DNA of 64,000 nucleotides from Ipomoea triloba (lineage: Eukaryota; Streptophyta; Magnoliopsida; Solanales; Convolvulaceae): positions 17,134,449 to 17,198,448 of the forward strand of contig NC_044919.1 in assembly GCF_003576645.1 (NCBI RefSeq). The letters are read 5' to 3'. Numbering within the stretch: the first letter of the stretch is position 1; the number at the start of each line of letters is the position of its first letter. Of the stretch, positions 33,223 through 45,400 are shown in pieces. A program made the position numbers and the translations under genes. Under the pieces are notes generated by a model. That model made no database searches. It saw only the letters and a program-made list of their open reading frames with translations, and was not told the origin of the DNA.

Positions 33223-33950
33223 AGAACAAGCATACTTAAGGATGAAAAGAAATCAGACGAAGAAACAAACTTAAGAAGGAAAAGAAAAGTTATCAAAAAA
33301 AAAAAAGAGGAAAAGAAGAGTTTTTTTTTTTTTTTTTTTTGAAACATCCAATTTTCCACTCCATTTGGAGAAGTCCAAACCTCGTTTCTCCAAAAATATA
33401 CATGAATTTGGAGAATGGAGAGGAGTTAGACAATTGGAGATATAATTTTAAACAAGTTTTCCATTTTTCATTCTTCCACCTCTCTAATTCTATGTTGTCC
33501 AGAAAATCCTCCATTTTTCCATTTTGGTTAACGACCTCTACTCTTAGTTTTTCAGATTTTGGCTTATTGCCCCAATAAGCTAATTTAATAAATTATTTTA
33601 TCAAACACTTAAAGTAGCCGACCAGTCAAACCAACTAAAATTAGCTTATCAGCTATGTTATCAAACATGGCCTTGGAAATTTTGACTAATTAAGTTAATT
33701 TCTCTCCTCCCAAAATGTTGAATCCCCAATCCCAAGGGCCCCCCACGCCCCAGCCCGACAAAGCATTATTTGGAAGGATGTAAATCATGATAATTCAACT
33801 GAACACAGATGTAAATTAAGTTAATTTCTGAATACTAGTAAAGGTGGTTATGTTGAACTCTTAATTAAGTAGTCAAAATTTTGTATATAGCATAAAATAA
33901 ATTTTCAAAAATTATTAGTCACACATACAAAAATAGACAAAGTAAATAAT
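33223..33950. other. AT-rich stretch, no gene
   Basis: A T-run of about 22 at 33320-33341, then unannotated sequence. 33541-33680 contains CAAACACTTA and TAGCTTATCAGC motifs reminiscent of hAT MITEs, without a clear pair of ends. Confidence 0.5.
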
Positions 33951-33955
33951 ACAAG

Positions 33956-35111
33956 TGATGAGCACAAATGATGAGTGTAAAAAGGGTGTGAATTGTCGTT
34001 CCGCTGAGGATTGGGGCTATGGCACGTAATTGTGTGAATTACCAGGCACTAGAGTATATGAATTTAATAGAATCCAAGCAACAAAGACTGAATGATGTGG
34101 AATAAAAGAAAACAATTGATTAAGGTGTAAACTGTATGATAAAGGTATGGGCCAGATTAGGGGGATTGTAACCTTGATGTTCCAACCAATTCAGGATTAG
34201 GGAAAGAATAATTAACCAAGGGATTTATGGGCAATGCACTGAAGAATTCAAGTCAGCTACCTTCGTAATCAATAACAAGAATTAGGCTAAAATTGCCCCA
34301 CTGTCGTGATGCATCAATTATAACCTTAAACACCTAAGCATTGTAAGCCCCCAAAATTACCTCTACTTTCATAGCAGGAAAATTAGGTTGAAATTGGTAA
34401 GGCTCGAGGTCTCCATCCAACTTTCGTTGTAATGAATCCCTCTCCTAGACTAGCAATTAATTGTGGCCATCAATCAATAACAAGTAGAAAGAAATCCCCA
34501 AATCAACATAAACCCTAGGTAAGAGATTCAATCCCTTTATGCAATTAATTACCAATTGAACATCAAGATTAACAATGGATCCCTAATCCAAACCCATAAA
34601 CGAACTACTCCCGCATGATGGGAGTAAACAAAACAAAGCAATAATTAATAACCATAAACATTGCAAGAAAGTAATAGAGGAATAAGAGAACTTAACTGAT
34701 AAAGAACAAATACAATCTTCAATCTTTGATTCCAATCTTGAAAGAAAATAATCTAATGTAAACTAGTCTAAACTATGCTGGGGAAAATATAAACTAAAAA
34801 CTAGGGTTCAGAACTCTGTAAAGGGAACCTTTTCAATTGTAGAGAATAGGTCAAATATATAGGAGGTAGATGGGCCTTGGCCCATTAGGCAACTTCCAAT
34901 TCTTTTCCAACTTGTATTCTTCCTTGTAATTCCCTTTTCTTCCAGAACTTGTCCAAAATGCTCCAATATTCTTCCTTTGTTGTTCCTTGTAGATAATTCA
35001 GCACTTGGACAATATAACACACAAACAATTCCCAATTTCACTAGGATACAGAAAATAACCTTCAAAACAACTAGAATAAGGGGTGAATAATTGTACAAAT
35101 AGCAGATATCA
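33956..35111. mobile_element. Solo LTR, 1156 bp
   Basis: Starts TGATGAGCACAAATG and ends GCAGATATCA, flanked by the 5-bp direct repeat ACAAG at 33951-33955 and 35112-35116. No internal coding region, so it is the relic of LTR-LTR recombination. The first bases resemble the LTR-like segment at 53860 (TGATAAGCACCAAGAATGAT, then GTAAAAAGGGT), an Athila-like group. The transcriptional orientation is unresolved. Confidence 0.82.
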
Positions 35112-35116
35112 ACAAG

Positions 35117-35706
35117 TAAAGTAAATAAGCTTAAAGTAAAATGAGACAAGAATTTTATAGCTGTTCGAGAATGTTGGAAACAAAAAAGTAAAATGAGACT
35201 TTTCCCCAATCTACCTGAAGGAATTTTCACTAGTAACTTTGTACTTCACAAATATCAACTGGAAAAAAAATACTATTTTTTATTTCTTTTTCTTTTATCA
35301 CAAAGCCACCACTAAGTTTGTAAATATTTCACAAAATTTCACCACGCTTGCTACTCATCCTCTTTATACTCCTCGTGAAGAGATCTACAAACAATCGATC
35401 AACCCAAGGTTGATTTTCTTTCAACATTATTCATATTTATAGCAAGATGATGAATCTAGCCATTGGAGGGAAACAAATTCAAATTACCAACATGCTAATA
35501 AAATAATTTGTCAATATTTGACAAGTGTAAACTTTTGTCCAACTGTTGTGTGAAACTTGTCCTTATAATATAGCACTTACTCTCCTCGGCCCAAAGTAGC
35601 TTTACTTGTTTGGCTAAATATCATCCTTGATAGTTGTGCCAACGTCTACCTTTACCATAGATTTTGGTTGGATCTTACGTGATGCATGGGGTTCATTTGT
35701 AGCTAC
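35117..35706. other. AT-rich stretch, no gene
   Basis: Short frames near 35239-35442 lack known domains. No repeat borders recognised. Confidence 0.5.
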
Positions 35707-35709
35707 TAA

Positions 35710-36022
35710 GAGCATCCTTAGTAGTGATGTTATTTTGTGATTTTTGAGGAGTTTTTGTAAGTGTGATTAGGAAAGAGAAAATGAGAAGGAGGAAAAAAAA
35801 TAAATCATATTTAAAAAGGAAAAAAAAACAACTGTTAGCCGTGCGTCAGGCGCGACTGGCGTAGCTCCCCATCCAAATCCGTGACTGGCATTACTATGTC
35901 AAAAACCATGAATTGCAGGAGGTCTCTCTCTCTCTCTCTCTCACTTTGGTTCTCTCTCAAGTCTCATCTATGTAGGCAGCTCCTGTACCAAAAATTCTCA
36001 ATATCTTCTAATATAGATGCTC
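35710..36022. mobile_element. Tourist-like (PIF/Harbinger) MITE, 313 bp
   Basis: Ends GAGCATCC and GATGCTC, flanked by TAA at 35707-35709 and 36023-36025. It contains a TC microsatellite (about 35928-35943). The 3-bp TWA target and GAGCATC end are typical of Tourist MITEs. Confidence 0.75.
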
Positions 36023-36344
36023 TAAGTGTGCTTTTGGAAGGGTATCTTTACTGTTTGTGAGGCGGAGGTAGTGGAGGTTAGGAAAACTGCGTTCTTAGTT
36101 GACTTAAGGAATTGCAGGTGGATGTAATTGATGTGGAAATGGACGTGCAACAAGTGGTGTATGCCTTGTGGAGTGATTTCGGGAACGATGAGTTTGATTT
36201 GATTGCAGATGATGTGAAATAAATTGCTTTTACTTTTGTTAATTTGAATTTCTCTTTTGTTAAGTCATTTGTGAAATCTGAAATGTGAATCGTGTTATCT
36301 GTGCATTAACTAGAGACAGACTTCTATGTTAAAATTTTGGGAAA

Positions 36345-36520
36345 AGGTACAAATAAGTTATCAAACTATTTGGGAATTAGCAATTAAGCCATCGAACTCA
36401 AATAAATCACTGAACTCAGAAAAACAAAGCAATTAAGCGGCGACTTTTCTGGTGACTGGCAAAAAATTTCGGCTACTGTCGACAATTTGAGTTCGATGGC
36501 TTATTTGTAACCTTTTCCTT
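36345..36520. mobile_element. Short inverted-repeat MITE candidate
   Basis: AAAAGGTACAAATAAGTTATC near 36344 is mirrored by GATGGCTTATTTGTAACCTT near 36497-36516. TTAAAAT occurs beside both ends. The family is unknown and borders are approximate. Confidence 0.5.
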
Positions 36521-36782
36521 AAAATGTTTGCCAAAATTTAGCACGTGGTAGAAATCTGCAAGTTGACTAAACTTAGTGAAGGCCGCAAGAATCCAATGTT
36601 GAGTGCAATAACCAATTCATTTAGAGTTTTACTACATGGACTCCCATTTTATACTCCCTCACTTGTACTCCTTGACATGGCAAGATATGATAGGTTAACT
36701 TCTTCCTGTGGGTCCCAAGAAAAGTGTCAACATCAAATTTTTGTACGAGAGAGTACAAGTAGGGGAGTAAATACCAGTGGAG

Positions 36783-36925
36783 GTCCCCCGACTTTGATGG
36801 CACCGCCACTTTTAGTCATCAACTTCTAAATCAACCACTTTTAGTCCTCCGACTTTGATGGCACCGCCACTTTTAGTCCTCAACTTTTAAATCAACCACT
36901 TTTAATCCTCTTACTTTTTGTTTCT
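36783..36925. repeat. 62-bp tandem repeat, about 2.3 units
   Basis: GACTTTGATGGCACCGCCAC followed by TTTTAGTC and CAACTT recurs with a 62-base period from about 36788. No function apparent; possibly the end of an uncharacterised MITE. Confidence 0.75.
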
Positions 36926-37059
36926 AGCCACCTATGCATCCGTGCCAGAAGTCGGCCGCACTATTGGCAAGACCTTCAAGAGCTTCCAACAAATCTTTTT
37001 TTTTTTTAATTAAAAATTTTAATTTTAATTTTGGGCATCAGACCAATTAGAAAGGGAGT

Positions 37060-37245
37060 TGGAAAAGTTTAAAGCTTTTGAGTCAGAAGACCTAAAATTA
37101 ATGTAAAAGTGTACAAACAACATTAAGCAATTTGGACCAATTCCTACTGAAGCCGCCCCCCACTGGGTATCGAACATGTACCTTTCACTTGGGAGGACCA
37201 CAGCTACGCCGCTTGATCACAAAACCTTTGGGGCTATGTTTCTTT
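37060..37245 (-). mobile_element. Possible tRNA-derived SINE
   Basis: Read on the minus strand, GATCAAGCGGCGTAGCTG (A-box-like) is followed about 35 bases on by ATGTTCGATACCC, which fits the Pol III B box GTTCRANNC. The arrangement and size suit a plant SINE head. No poly-A or T tail and no target duplication was established. Confidence 0.4.
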
Positions 37246-38571
37246 CAAATTTGAAGAATGGTATATTCTCAAGGATAGGGGTTTAGGCAATCAAAATATA
37301 TATGTTAATAGGTAAGAGGTGTGAGTTTCTAGCTTTAACTTCATCAGCTTTTTTATGATTACACATGAAAATCTGATTAGGAAATTTCTGATCAAGAGTA
37401 CTTGTTTTAGTTCTTGGAGCCTCACTAGGTAGGTGTCTTACTATGTGCAATCAAGAACTACTAAGTACTAACCACATGGAAAAAAATTGATTCCCACTGA
37501 AGACATGGGGGACCCGCGGTGCAAAGTACAGGCAGGGGTGGAAACTAAGGACTGACTGAGGCCCTTGGGCAGGGGTTCTGGGGGCTCAGGATTAGTCTAG
37601 CGTAAGCTGGGAAACCTAATGTGGAAGAATGACACTATGGTGACTAATTCTCTGTAGAACTTTATTCCTTTGGGCTTTGACTCCAAAAAGAATGCAATTT
37701 GTAGTTCCACAAGTGACTAACTTTACATTTGTTCTGAAGATTATCAATATATATTGCAATTGCAGGCAGCAAAGGAATTTGAACTAGAGATGAAAAAGGA
37801 CCGCGATGCTCTAGCCGAGCCTGCTTTACTGCTTTAGAGGAAGTAAAAGCTGTCAGTCAAGAAGAGAAACAACATGCTGCAGTCTCCAGCACGAGGGAGG
37901 CTTCAATTCCTAAACTACTATGATGATACACATTCAATCATCTACTACTGCTACTAGGTTTGTTATTTGTACGCCGCATTTGATTTCTGAATATTGTTGA
38001 TTGTTAAGCTAAGTTATAGTGTTTGAATTTATTGGATGAGTTAGTATTTGGTATGACTGCGAATAAGATTTTTATATGGGATTAGTTTGCCATAATTCTT
38101 TTCCTTATGAATATGGAATCATTATAAATGGTGAGAAGATAGTTTGGGAGTATTTCGATCACATTTTTCAGAAAATTTGTAAAAGCATTCTGTTTTACGT
38201 TTTCATTTTCCTCTTGCAAAGCTATTCAATGATTTGTGTTGAAGATCATGTATAGGTAAAAAATTAAAGATCAACATACAAATTAGTAAATGCGATTTAT
38301 GTTGACATACTAGCAAGACACTTTTTATTACGGAGTATATCTTTTGCTATGGCTGAATTTAGTCTTTTCAATAACTAAATTTATAATGAAATTTGTGAGT
38401 TGAACAGATCAAAATGTACAAAGAATTTGTAAGGGTAATTGCTTCAATAACACTAAAGTTGAATAACTCCCCTTTTTGGTACCATAACGACTTAGTATTA
38501 AGTAGTTACATTTGCTTCTGTGTAATTTAGGGTTGATTGATTATTAGACTTTATTTGTGAGTAAAAACATA
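37246..38571. other. AT-rich stretch with one exon-like relic
   Basis: At 37764-37922, after a TTGCAG acceptor, codons for AAKEFELEMKKDRDALAE are followed, after a frameshift, by ALEEVKAVSQEEKQHAAVSS and a stop. It looks like the last exon of a coiled-coil protein that has decayed. No parent gene is recognised. The rest is featureless. Confidence 0.4.
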
Positions 38572-39486
38572 CTCCCTCCGTCCCGAAATATATGTCTTAC
38601 TTTGTTTTTACACGGAGTTTTAGGAAACAAGGAAAAGAATATGAGTTTTCCTATTTTGCCCCCAACTTACCATGTGATGATCTGACAATTCTTCATTACA
38701 TCTAACTCACTTGTACTTTCTTGGAAAAAGCAACTCATTTGTCCTAAGTCTTTCTCTCTCCTTTCCTTCCCTGCTGTCCACTTCAATGTCTAACTTCCTT
38801 TCTCCTCTTTCACTTCTTCTTTCTCACCTCTACAAAAATGGAGTCCCTGGTAAATCTAGCAAAATCTCAATGAGTTTTCTTCTTCCGAAAATTGATGGAG
38901 TTCGATGCTTTCTTCAAAAATTAGGAGCTTTCAACCATTAATGGGAACCTTGAGCAATGACAACCTTCGATTCAATTGAAGAAAAAGGTTGGTCTTTTTA
39001 ACATTATCTAAGGTTTATTTTTTGTAAAATTTGTTATACGGAGTAATTTTCAAGATAATTTCTACTCGTTGTTTTTTTTTTTTTGGATCCCTAATATGCA
39101 ATACTTAATTTCTTACTGGTACAGAGTGCTCTTTTTTTTTTTTTTAAAAATTCTAGAAAGAATATTTTATTTGGTAAATTTGGACTATCACATTGATCTT
39201 TGTTTTCACTCTCTACTTATATAGAAGAAGAATCAGATTTTGTGAAAAAATAGCGGTAATTTTTTGCGCCAAAAATTGATTTGACAATTAAGGATTAAAA
39301 TATGGAGTATTCTTTATTTTACCAGTCAATAAAATGACAGTGTATTCACCTTTGCAAAAATACAGAGTAGTACTCTAACTAGTGTATTCACCTTTGCAAA
39401 AATACAGAGTAGTACTCTAACTTCTTTTACAATATTCTTTAGAAAACTCTTCTGTACATCTTTAGTTTTTTTTTTTTGTTTTCTTA

Positions 39487-40857
39487 ATGGAAGTTTTAGA
39501 GGAAGATAATCCTAATGATTTTCAAATATCCAAGTTTGTTAGGAGAGTGCCTAATGATAAAATTCAAATATCCAAGTTTGTTAGGAGAGTGCCTAATGAT
39601 AAAAGAAAGATTATATTTGAAGCTTTATTGAATTACAATGTTGAAGGAAAAGTAAGACATGGAGCAATTAGAGATGTTGCAAGTATATACTCTGTTTCTA
39701 CAAGGACGGTTAGTCGAATATGGAAAAAGGGGATTGATTGTGTTAAACATGGTGTGCCGGTTGATACTTCTTTGAACTTGACAGGAAATGTTGGCAGAAA
39801 AAGGATTCAGATTAGTCCTGATGAAGTTTCCAGAATTCCTTTGAATCGTCGTACAACAATTCGGTCAATGGCTACTGCGCTAAATATGTCAAAGACAAGT
39901 CTGCATAGAAGAGTAAAAGAAGGATCCTTGAAGTCACACTCAAATGCTATAAAGCCATTATTAACAGAGGAGAATCGAAAGGTTAGATTACAATTTTGCA
40001 TATCTATGATTGATTCGAATTCACCTCCACATAATCCATCTTTCATAGATATGTATGATCGTGTTCATATAGATGAAAAATGGTTCTTCCTCTCTAAATC
40101 TTCTCAAAAATATTACCTATTGCCCGGTGAAGATGAACCATACCGTACTTGTAAAAGTAAAAAGTTTATAGCCAAAGTGATGTTTCTATGTGCTGTTGCC
40201 CGGCCACGATTTGATTCAGGGAGAAATGAAATGTTTGATGGAAAAATTGGAATATTCCCATTTATTTATAAGGAAGCAGCTAAGCGTAGGAGTAAAAATC
40301 GAGAAGCCGGAACGTTAGTAACTAAGCCAATTGAATCTGTAAATAAAGAAGTTACTAGGAAATGGTTGATTGATTATGTATTGCCTGCAATACGGGCAAA
40401 ATGGTCACTTAGTAGTTCAAAGTCTATATTTATTCAACAAGACAATGCAAGGCCACATATTAGTGTAAATGATGCTGAATTTCTTGAGGCTGCCCAAAAA
40501 GATGGCTTTGACATTCGCTTAACATGTCAACCTCCAAATAGCCCGGACATGAATGTGCTAGATCTTGGCTTTTTTAGAGCTATTCAGTCTTTGCAATATC
40601 AAGAAGCCCCACGTAATGTTGATGAACTTGTTGTTGCTACTCAAAAGGCTTTTGATGATATATCAATAGAAAGTCTAAGTAATGTTTTTTTGACTCTACA
40701 ACTATGCATGGTTGAAGTCATGAAAAGGTTTGGAGGGAACAATTACAAGATTCCACACATAAATAAGCAAAAGTTGGAACGAGAAGGTCGACTACCTACC
40801 ACCATCTCCTGTGACATGGAAGTTTTAAATGAAGCAATTTCAAGCCTTCAACATTAA
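39487..40857 (+). CDS. Mariner-like transposase, intact, 456 aa
   Basis: Cut-and-paste transposase of the plant mariner group, acting on the TIRs of the surrounding element. An N-terminal DNA-binding region has a helix-turn-helix (about residues 57-82, RDVASIYSVSTRTVSRIWKK) and a second one around 120-145. Catalytic residues: Asp196 in HIDEKWFF, Asp319 in QQDNARPH and Asp359 in SPDMNVLDLGFF. With 39 residues between the last two, this is the DD39D signature. The start ATG at 39487 follows a T-rich leader, and the frame has no intron and no stop. An odd feature is a 42-bp tandem duplication giving ISKFVRRVPNDK twice at residues 14-39. The length suits the family. No disabling change is visible, so activity is possible, though expression is unknown. 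Confidence 0.95.
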   Translation: MEVLEEDNPNDFQISKFVRRVPNDKIQISKFVRRVPNDKRKIIFEALLNYNVEGKVRHGAIRDVASIYSVSTRTVSRIWKKGIDCVKHGVPVDTSLNLTGNVGRKRIQISPDEVSRIPLNRRTTIRSMATALNMSKTSLHRRVKEGSLKSHSNAIKPLLTEENRKVRLQFCISMIDSNSPPHNPSFIDMYDRVHIDEKWFFLSKSSQKYYLLPGEDEPYRTCKSKKFIAKVMFLCAVARPRFDSGRNEMFDGKIGIFPFIYKEAAKRRSKNREAGTLVTKPIESVNKEVTRKWLIDYVLPAIRAKWSLSSSKSIFIQQDNARPHISVNDAEFLEAAQKDGFDIRLTCQPPNSPDMNVLDLGFFRAIQSLQYQEAPRNVDELVVATQKAFDDISIESLSNVFLTLQLCMVEVMKRFGGNNYKIPHINKQKLEREGRLPTTISCDMEVLNEAISSLQH

Positions 40858-41582
40858 TGTTTGATGTACATTTTGTATTTTGTGGTTATCATTGCAAAAG
40901 TAAGGAGTAGTATATTTTGATGTAAATTTTATAACCTGCATTGTCAGTGTTTTATTTTGTGTTTAAATATCTAGCAGGACTATGGAGTAATTGTAATATG
41001 GAACTATGGTGATTAATGACTTAGTACATTTTGTGTTTTTTTTTTCTAAGTCAATGGAATACTTAGAAATTGAATACTCTTTTTAAGAATATTTTGAGCT
41101 AATTAATGACTTACTGATTTGAACTATGGTCATTAATGACTTACTGATTTTGTTTGGAATTTTTGTTAAAAAAAATGGTGAGAGTTTTAGTGTTGATGAT
41201 GCTCTCAAGAGCATGTACACTAAGTTAGGGAGGTACAGCACAGATTTTCTGATTTGCTGGGAGATTTCCAACAGACAGTTGTTGTGTCTGTATGCAGTCT
41301 TGTGGCACACAGCCATGAATCCAACGCTATCAAAAAAAAAAAAAAACTCCGCGTGATTTTCAGTGTCATCTTCTTTGTTGTTAAGTTTCTTTTCGTTATG
41401 CAAAAACACGGGTACATTGGGGTGTTTGAGTATGTAGATGATTACAGAGCTAGAAAAATTTGAGTAGAGTTTGTTGTTTTTACTAAGTTTCTTGTTGATG
41501 AGAATGACAGAGATCTATATGTTTGATTTTAACTTCTTTTTTCCCTTAAGATTTGAGTACAGCTTGTTGCCTTTATTTCATT
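40858..41582. other. Mariner 3' region, no further gene
   Basis: Unannotated DNA within the mariner. A frame at 41126-41356 ([17 protein letters not shown]) has no recognised domain and its end lies in an A-run. Confidence 0.5.
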
Positions 41583-42413
41583 ATCGATTATTCGAGATCG
41601 GTTATTGATTTCATCATTTTTATAATTGACCAAAGAAAAAAAATTTATCAATTCGATATCGGTTATTGATTTCGTCATTTTTATAATTGGCCAAAAAAAA
41701 TTTATCGATTATTTGAGATCGGTTATTGGTTTCGTCATTTTTGTAATTGACCAAAAAAATATCGATTCGATATTGGTTATTGATTTCGTCATTTTTATAA
41801 TTGACCAAAAACAAAACAAAAAAAAATTTACTCCGTATTGATTATTCGATAGCGGTTATTGATTTCTTCATTTCTATAATTGACCAAAAACAAAAAAACT
41901 TTTACCGATTATTCGATATCGGTTATTGATTTCGTCATTTTTATAATTGACCAAAAAAAAAAGTTTATCGATTATTCAAGATCGGTTATTCATTTCGTCA
42001 TTTTTATAATTGACCAAAAAATTTATCGATTCGATATCGGTTCGATATCGGTTATTGATTTCGTCATTTTTATAATTGACCAAAAAAAATTGATTATTCG
42101 AGATCGGTTATTGGTTTCGTCATTTTTATAATTGACCAAAAACAAAAAAAAAATAAAATATCGATTCGATATCGGTTATTGATTTCGCTATTTTTATAAT
42201 TGACCAAAAACAAAAAAAAAAGTTATCGATTCGATATCGGTTATTGATTTCGTCATTTTTATAATTGACGATTCGATATCGGTTATTGATTTCGTCATTT
42301 TTATAATTGACCGAAAAAAAAATGGATTCGATATCGGTTATTGATTTCGTCATTTTTTCCTTAATTTAGTCGATATCGGTTATTGATTTCGTCATTTTTT
42401 CCTTAATTTAGCT
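41583..42413. repeat. Minisatellite inside the mariner, about 14 units
   Basis: Units of 45-65 bases containing ATCGGTTATTGATTTCGTCA, then TTTTTATAATTGACCAAAAA with variable A-runs. The CGATATCG core is palindromic. The repeat reads VIDFVIFIIDQ in one frame, an artefact of periodicity. Confidence 0.93.
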
Positions 42414-45400
42414 CATTAAGAATGAAAAATTAAAATTCAAGAACAAAATTGCGGAGCATCTTGGTTGGTTAAATAAAGAGTAGAGAAGTATGTAAATGAG
42501 TAAAAATAGTCTTATCATTTTGACTACAACAAGTATTACATAGTACAAAGTACAATAAATTAACATAAAAGTATGGAATAAACATAAGGGAAAAATTGGA
42601 AAAGTAGAATGATAGTGGTGTGTAGTTTAGGAAAGTGGACAACATTATGGGAGCAAACTAAAAAGGAAAGTAGGACAGATAAAATGGGACAGAGGGAGTA
42701 CTACTTATTCACTTTCAAAATTCATGTATATGTCAAACGCTATAATTGAAATTTTGAGTAATTCTATTTTCATAGATTAATGAAATGAAAATTAAAATTC
42801 TTACATCATTTCTCTTTTATGAAATTACAAATCTTCCTAAACTTAATTCCCTCCTTTGTATTAAAAACCCCATTTGCTATCAAATATATATTCACCAAAG
42901 CTAGTTAATAAACTTTTTGTGTTGGTTAGGTTTAATTTAAAATATTTTTAAATTTATACAATTTCACAAAAAATTTACTTATTAAAGAAAATATTTTAAA
43001 TTTGATTTACTCAAACCAACAAATCAATTAATTATAATCAATGAAATTTGCAATTCTTTCATTATTTCCCTGGGATCACAAATTTTTCCGAACCTAACTT
43101 CCACAGTTCCACCTTTGTATCAAAAGACAAAAAAACCCCATTTGCTATCAAATACGGTATATATTAACCAAAGTTATTTCATAAACTTTTTGTGTTTCTT
43201 CCCCCTTTACTTTTTAAAGAAAATAGGAATAAATGTTAAGTATGACACTCACAAAATGGTTTCTATTCCTTCGTGTATTGAACATTTGCTTTAATAAAAC
43301 TGTTTTGTTGGTTTTCAAAAAAAATGTCAAATAGGTCATTCAGCTGCACACCAAAATGCAGTTGTTATACGGTGGACCTATGTAGACCATGGTCTGAAAA
43401 CGGCAGTCGTTAAATTTTAACAAATCCCATACTTTTTGTGTGTTTAGAACAAAATGAAACCACAATGTATTAAAAATAAAACTGAATAACTTGTCTCGCA
43501 TATTGTGTTTATATTATCAAATGAAACTGTAATTAAATTGAAATGATATTTTAGTTGTGCTAAAATGAAACTGCAGTATGTATAAAATGAAGCTGAATAG
43601 CATGTCTCACATATTGAGTGTATATTGTTAAATAAAACTGTAGTTGAATTAAAATGATATTGTAGTTTTGCTAAAATGGTAGTTTTGCTAAAATGAAACT
43701 AGAGTATGTATAAAAATAAACTGAATAACATGTCTCACATATTGAGTGTATATTGTCAAATGAAACTGTAGTTAATATCAAAATGATACTTTAGTTGTAG
43801 TAAGACTATTGTAAGACTATTGTATATACAATGTCAAATGAAACTGTAACTGAAACAAAATGAAACTTTAGTTGTGCTGAAATGAAACTACAATGTATAT
43901 AAAATGAAACTAAATATGTTATACAAACAGAATTAATTAGATGGAACGGGTACCATTTCTTATCATTAAAAGAAACGACACCGTTTTGGATCATTGTCCA
44001 CAGTAAATTTTGTCACCAAAATGCAATTAGGCCATCAAACTCAAATAAAAAATGCAATTGAAATCTGTTTACTTGAAAATATGCTGACGTGAGTGTTACC
44101 GAATTTAAAAATAATTTTTTAATAGTTTTAAATAAAAATAATTTTTTTAAATTAAAAACAAAACTGGAGACGGAGGTTCTTCATTTCCATGGCAAGAAAC
44201 AAAGAACCTTCGTCTCCCAGTCGAAGACGAACATACCTTCNATTCGATATCGGTTATTGATTTCGTCATTTTTTCCTTAATTTAGCTCATTAAGAATGAA
44301 AAATTAAAATTCAAGAACAAAATTGCGGAGCATCTTGGTTGGTTAAATAAAGAGTAGAGAAGTATGTAAATGAGTAAAAATAGTCTTATCATTTTGACTA
44401 CAACAAGTATTACATAGTACAAAGTACAATAAATTAACATAAAAGTATGGAATAAACATAAGGGAAAAATTGGAAAAGTAGAATGATAGTGGTGTGTAGT
44501 TTAGGAAAGTGGACAACATTATGGGAGCAAACTAAAAAGGAAAGTAGGACAGATAAAATGGGACAGAGGGAGTACTACTTATTCACTTTCAAAATTCATG
44601 TATATGTCAAACGCTATAATTGAAATTTTGAGTAATTCTATTTTCATAGATTAATGAAATGAAAATTAAAATTCTTACATCATTTCTCTTTTATGAAATT
44701 ACAAATCTTCCTAAACTTAATTCCCTCCTTTGTATTAAAAACCCCATTTGCTATCAAATATATATTCACCAAAGCTAGTTAATAAACTTTTTGTGTTGGT
44801 TAGGTTTAATTTAAAATATTTTTAAATTTATACAATTTCACAAAAAATTTACTTATTAAAGAAAATATTTTAAATTTGATTTACTCAAACCAACAAATCA
44901 ATTAATTATAATCAATGAAATTTGCAATTCTTTCATTATTTCCCTGGGATCACAAATTTTTCCGAACCTAACTTCCACAGTTCCACCTTTGTATCAAAAG
45001 ACAAAAAAACCCCATTTGCTATCAAATACGGTATATATTAACCAAAGTTATTTCATAAACTTTTTGTGTTTCTTCCCCCTTTACTTTTTAAAGAAAATAG
45101 GAATAAATGTTAAGTATGACACTCACAAAATGGTTTCTATTCCTTCGTGTATTGAACATTTGCTTTAATAAAACTGTTTTGTTGGTTTTCAAAAAAAATG
45201 TCAAATAGGTCATTCAGCTGCACACCAAAATGCAGTTGTTATACGGTGGACCTATGTAGACCATGGTCTGAAAACGGCAGTCGTTAAATTTTAACAAATC
45301 CCATACTTTTTGTGTGTTTAGAACAAAATGAAACCACAATGTATTAAAAATAAAACTGAATAACTTGTCTCGCATATTGTGTTTATATTATCAAATGAAA

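Larger units (their letters stand above)
38572..42698 (+). mobile_element. Mariner-like element (plant, DD39D), 4.1 kb
   Basis: Left end CTCCCTCCGTCCCGAAATAT and right end inverse (…TGGGACAGAGGGAG), the Stowaway/mariner terminal motif, flanked by TA at 38570-38571 and 42699-42700. It encodes a full transposase at 39487-40857. The right third is filled by a minisatellite. Terminal motif, TA target and enzyme type agree, so this is a complete element and a possible source for Stowaway MITEs. Confidence 0.9.

Noticed and set aside
34808..35230. 140-residue frame on the minus strand
   Set aside because: Crosses the right border of a solo LTR and its target duplication; no domain recognised.
41626..42353. 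Repeated VIDFVIFIIDQ frames, suggestive of a repeat protein
   Set aside because: Generated by the mariner minisatellite, with frame lost at each A-run change.
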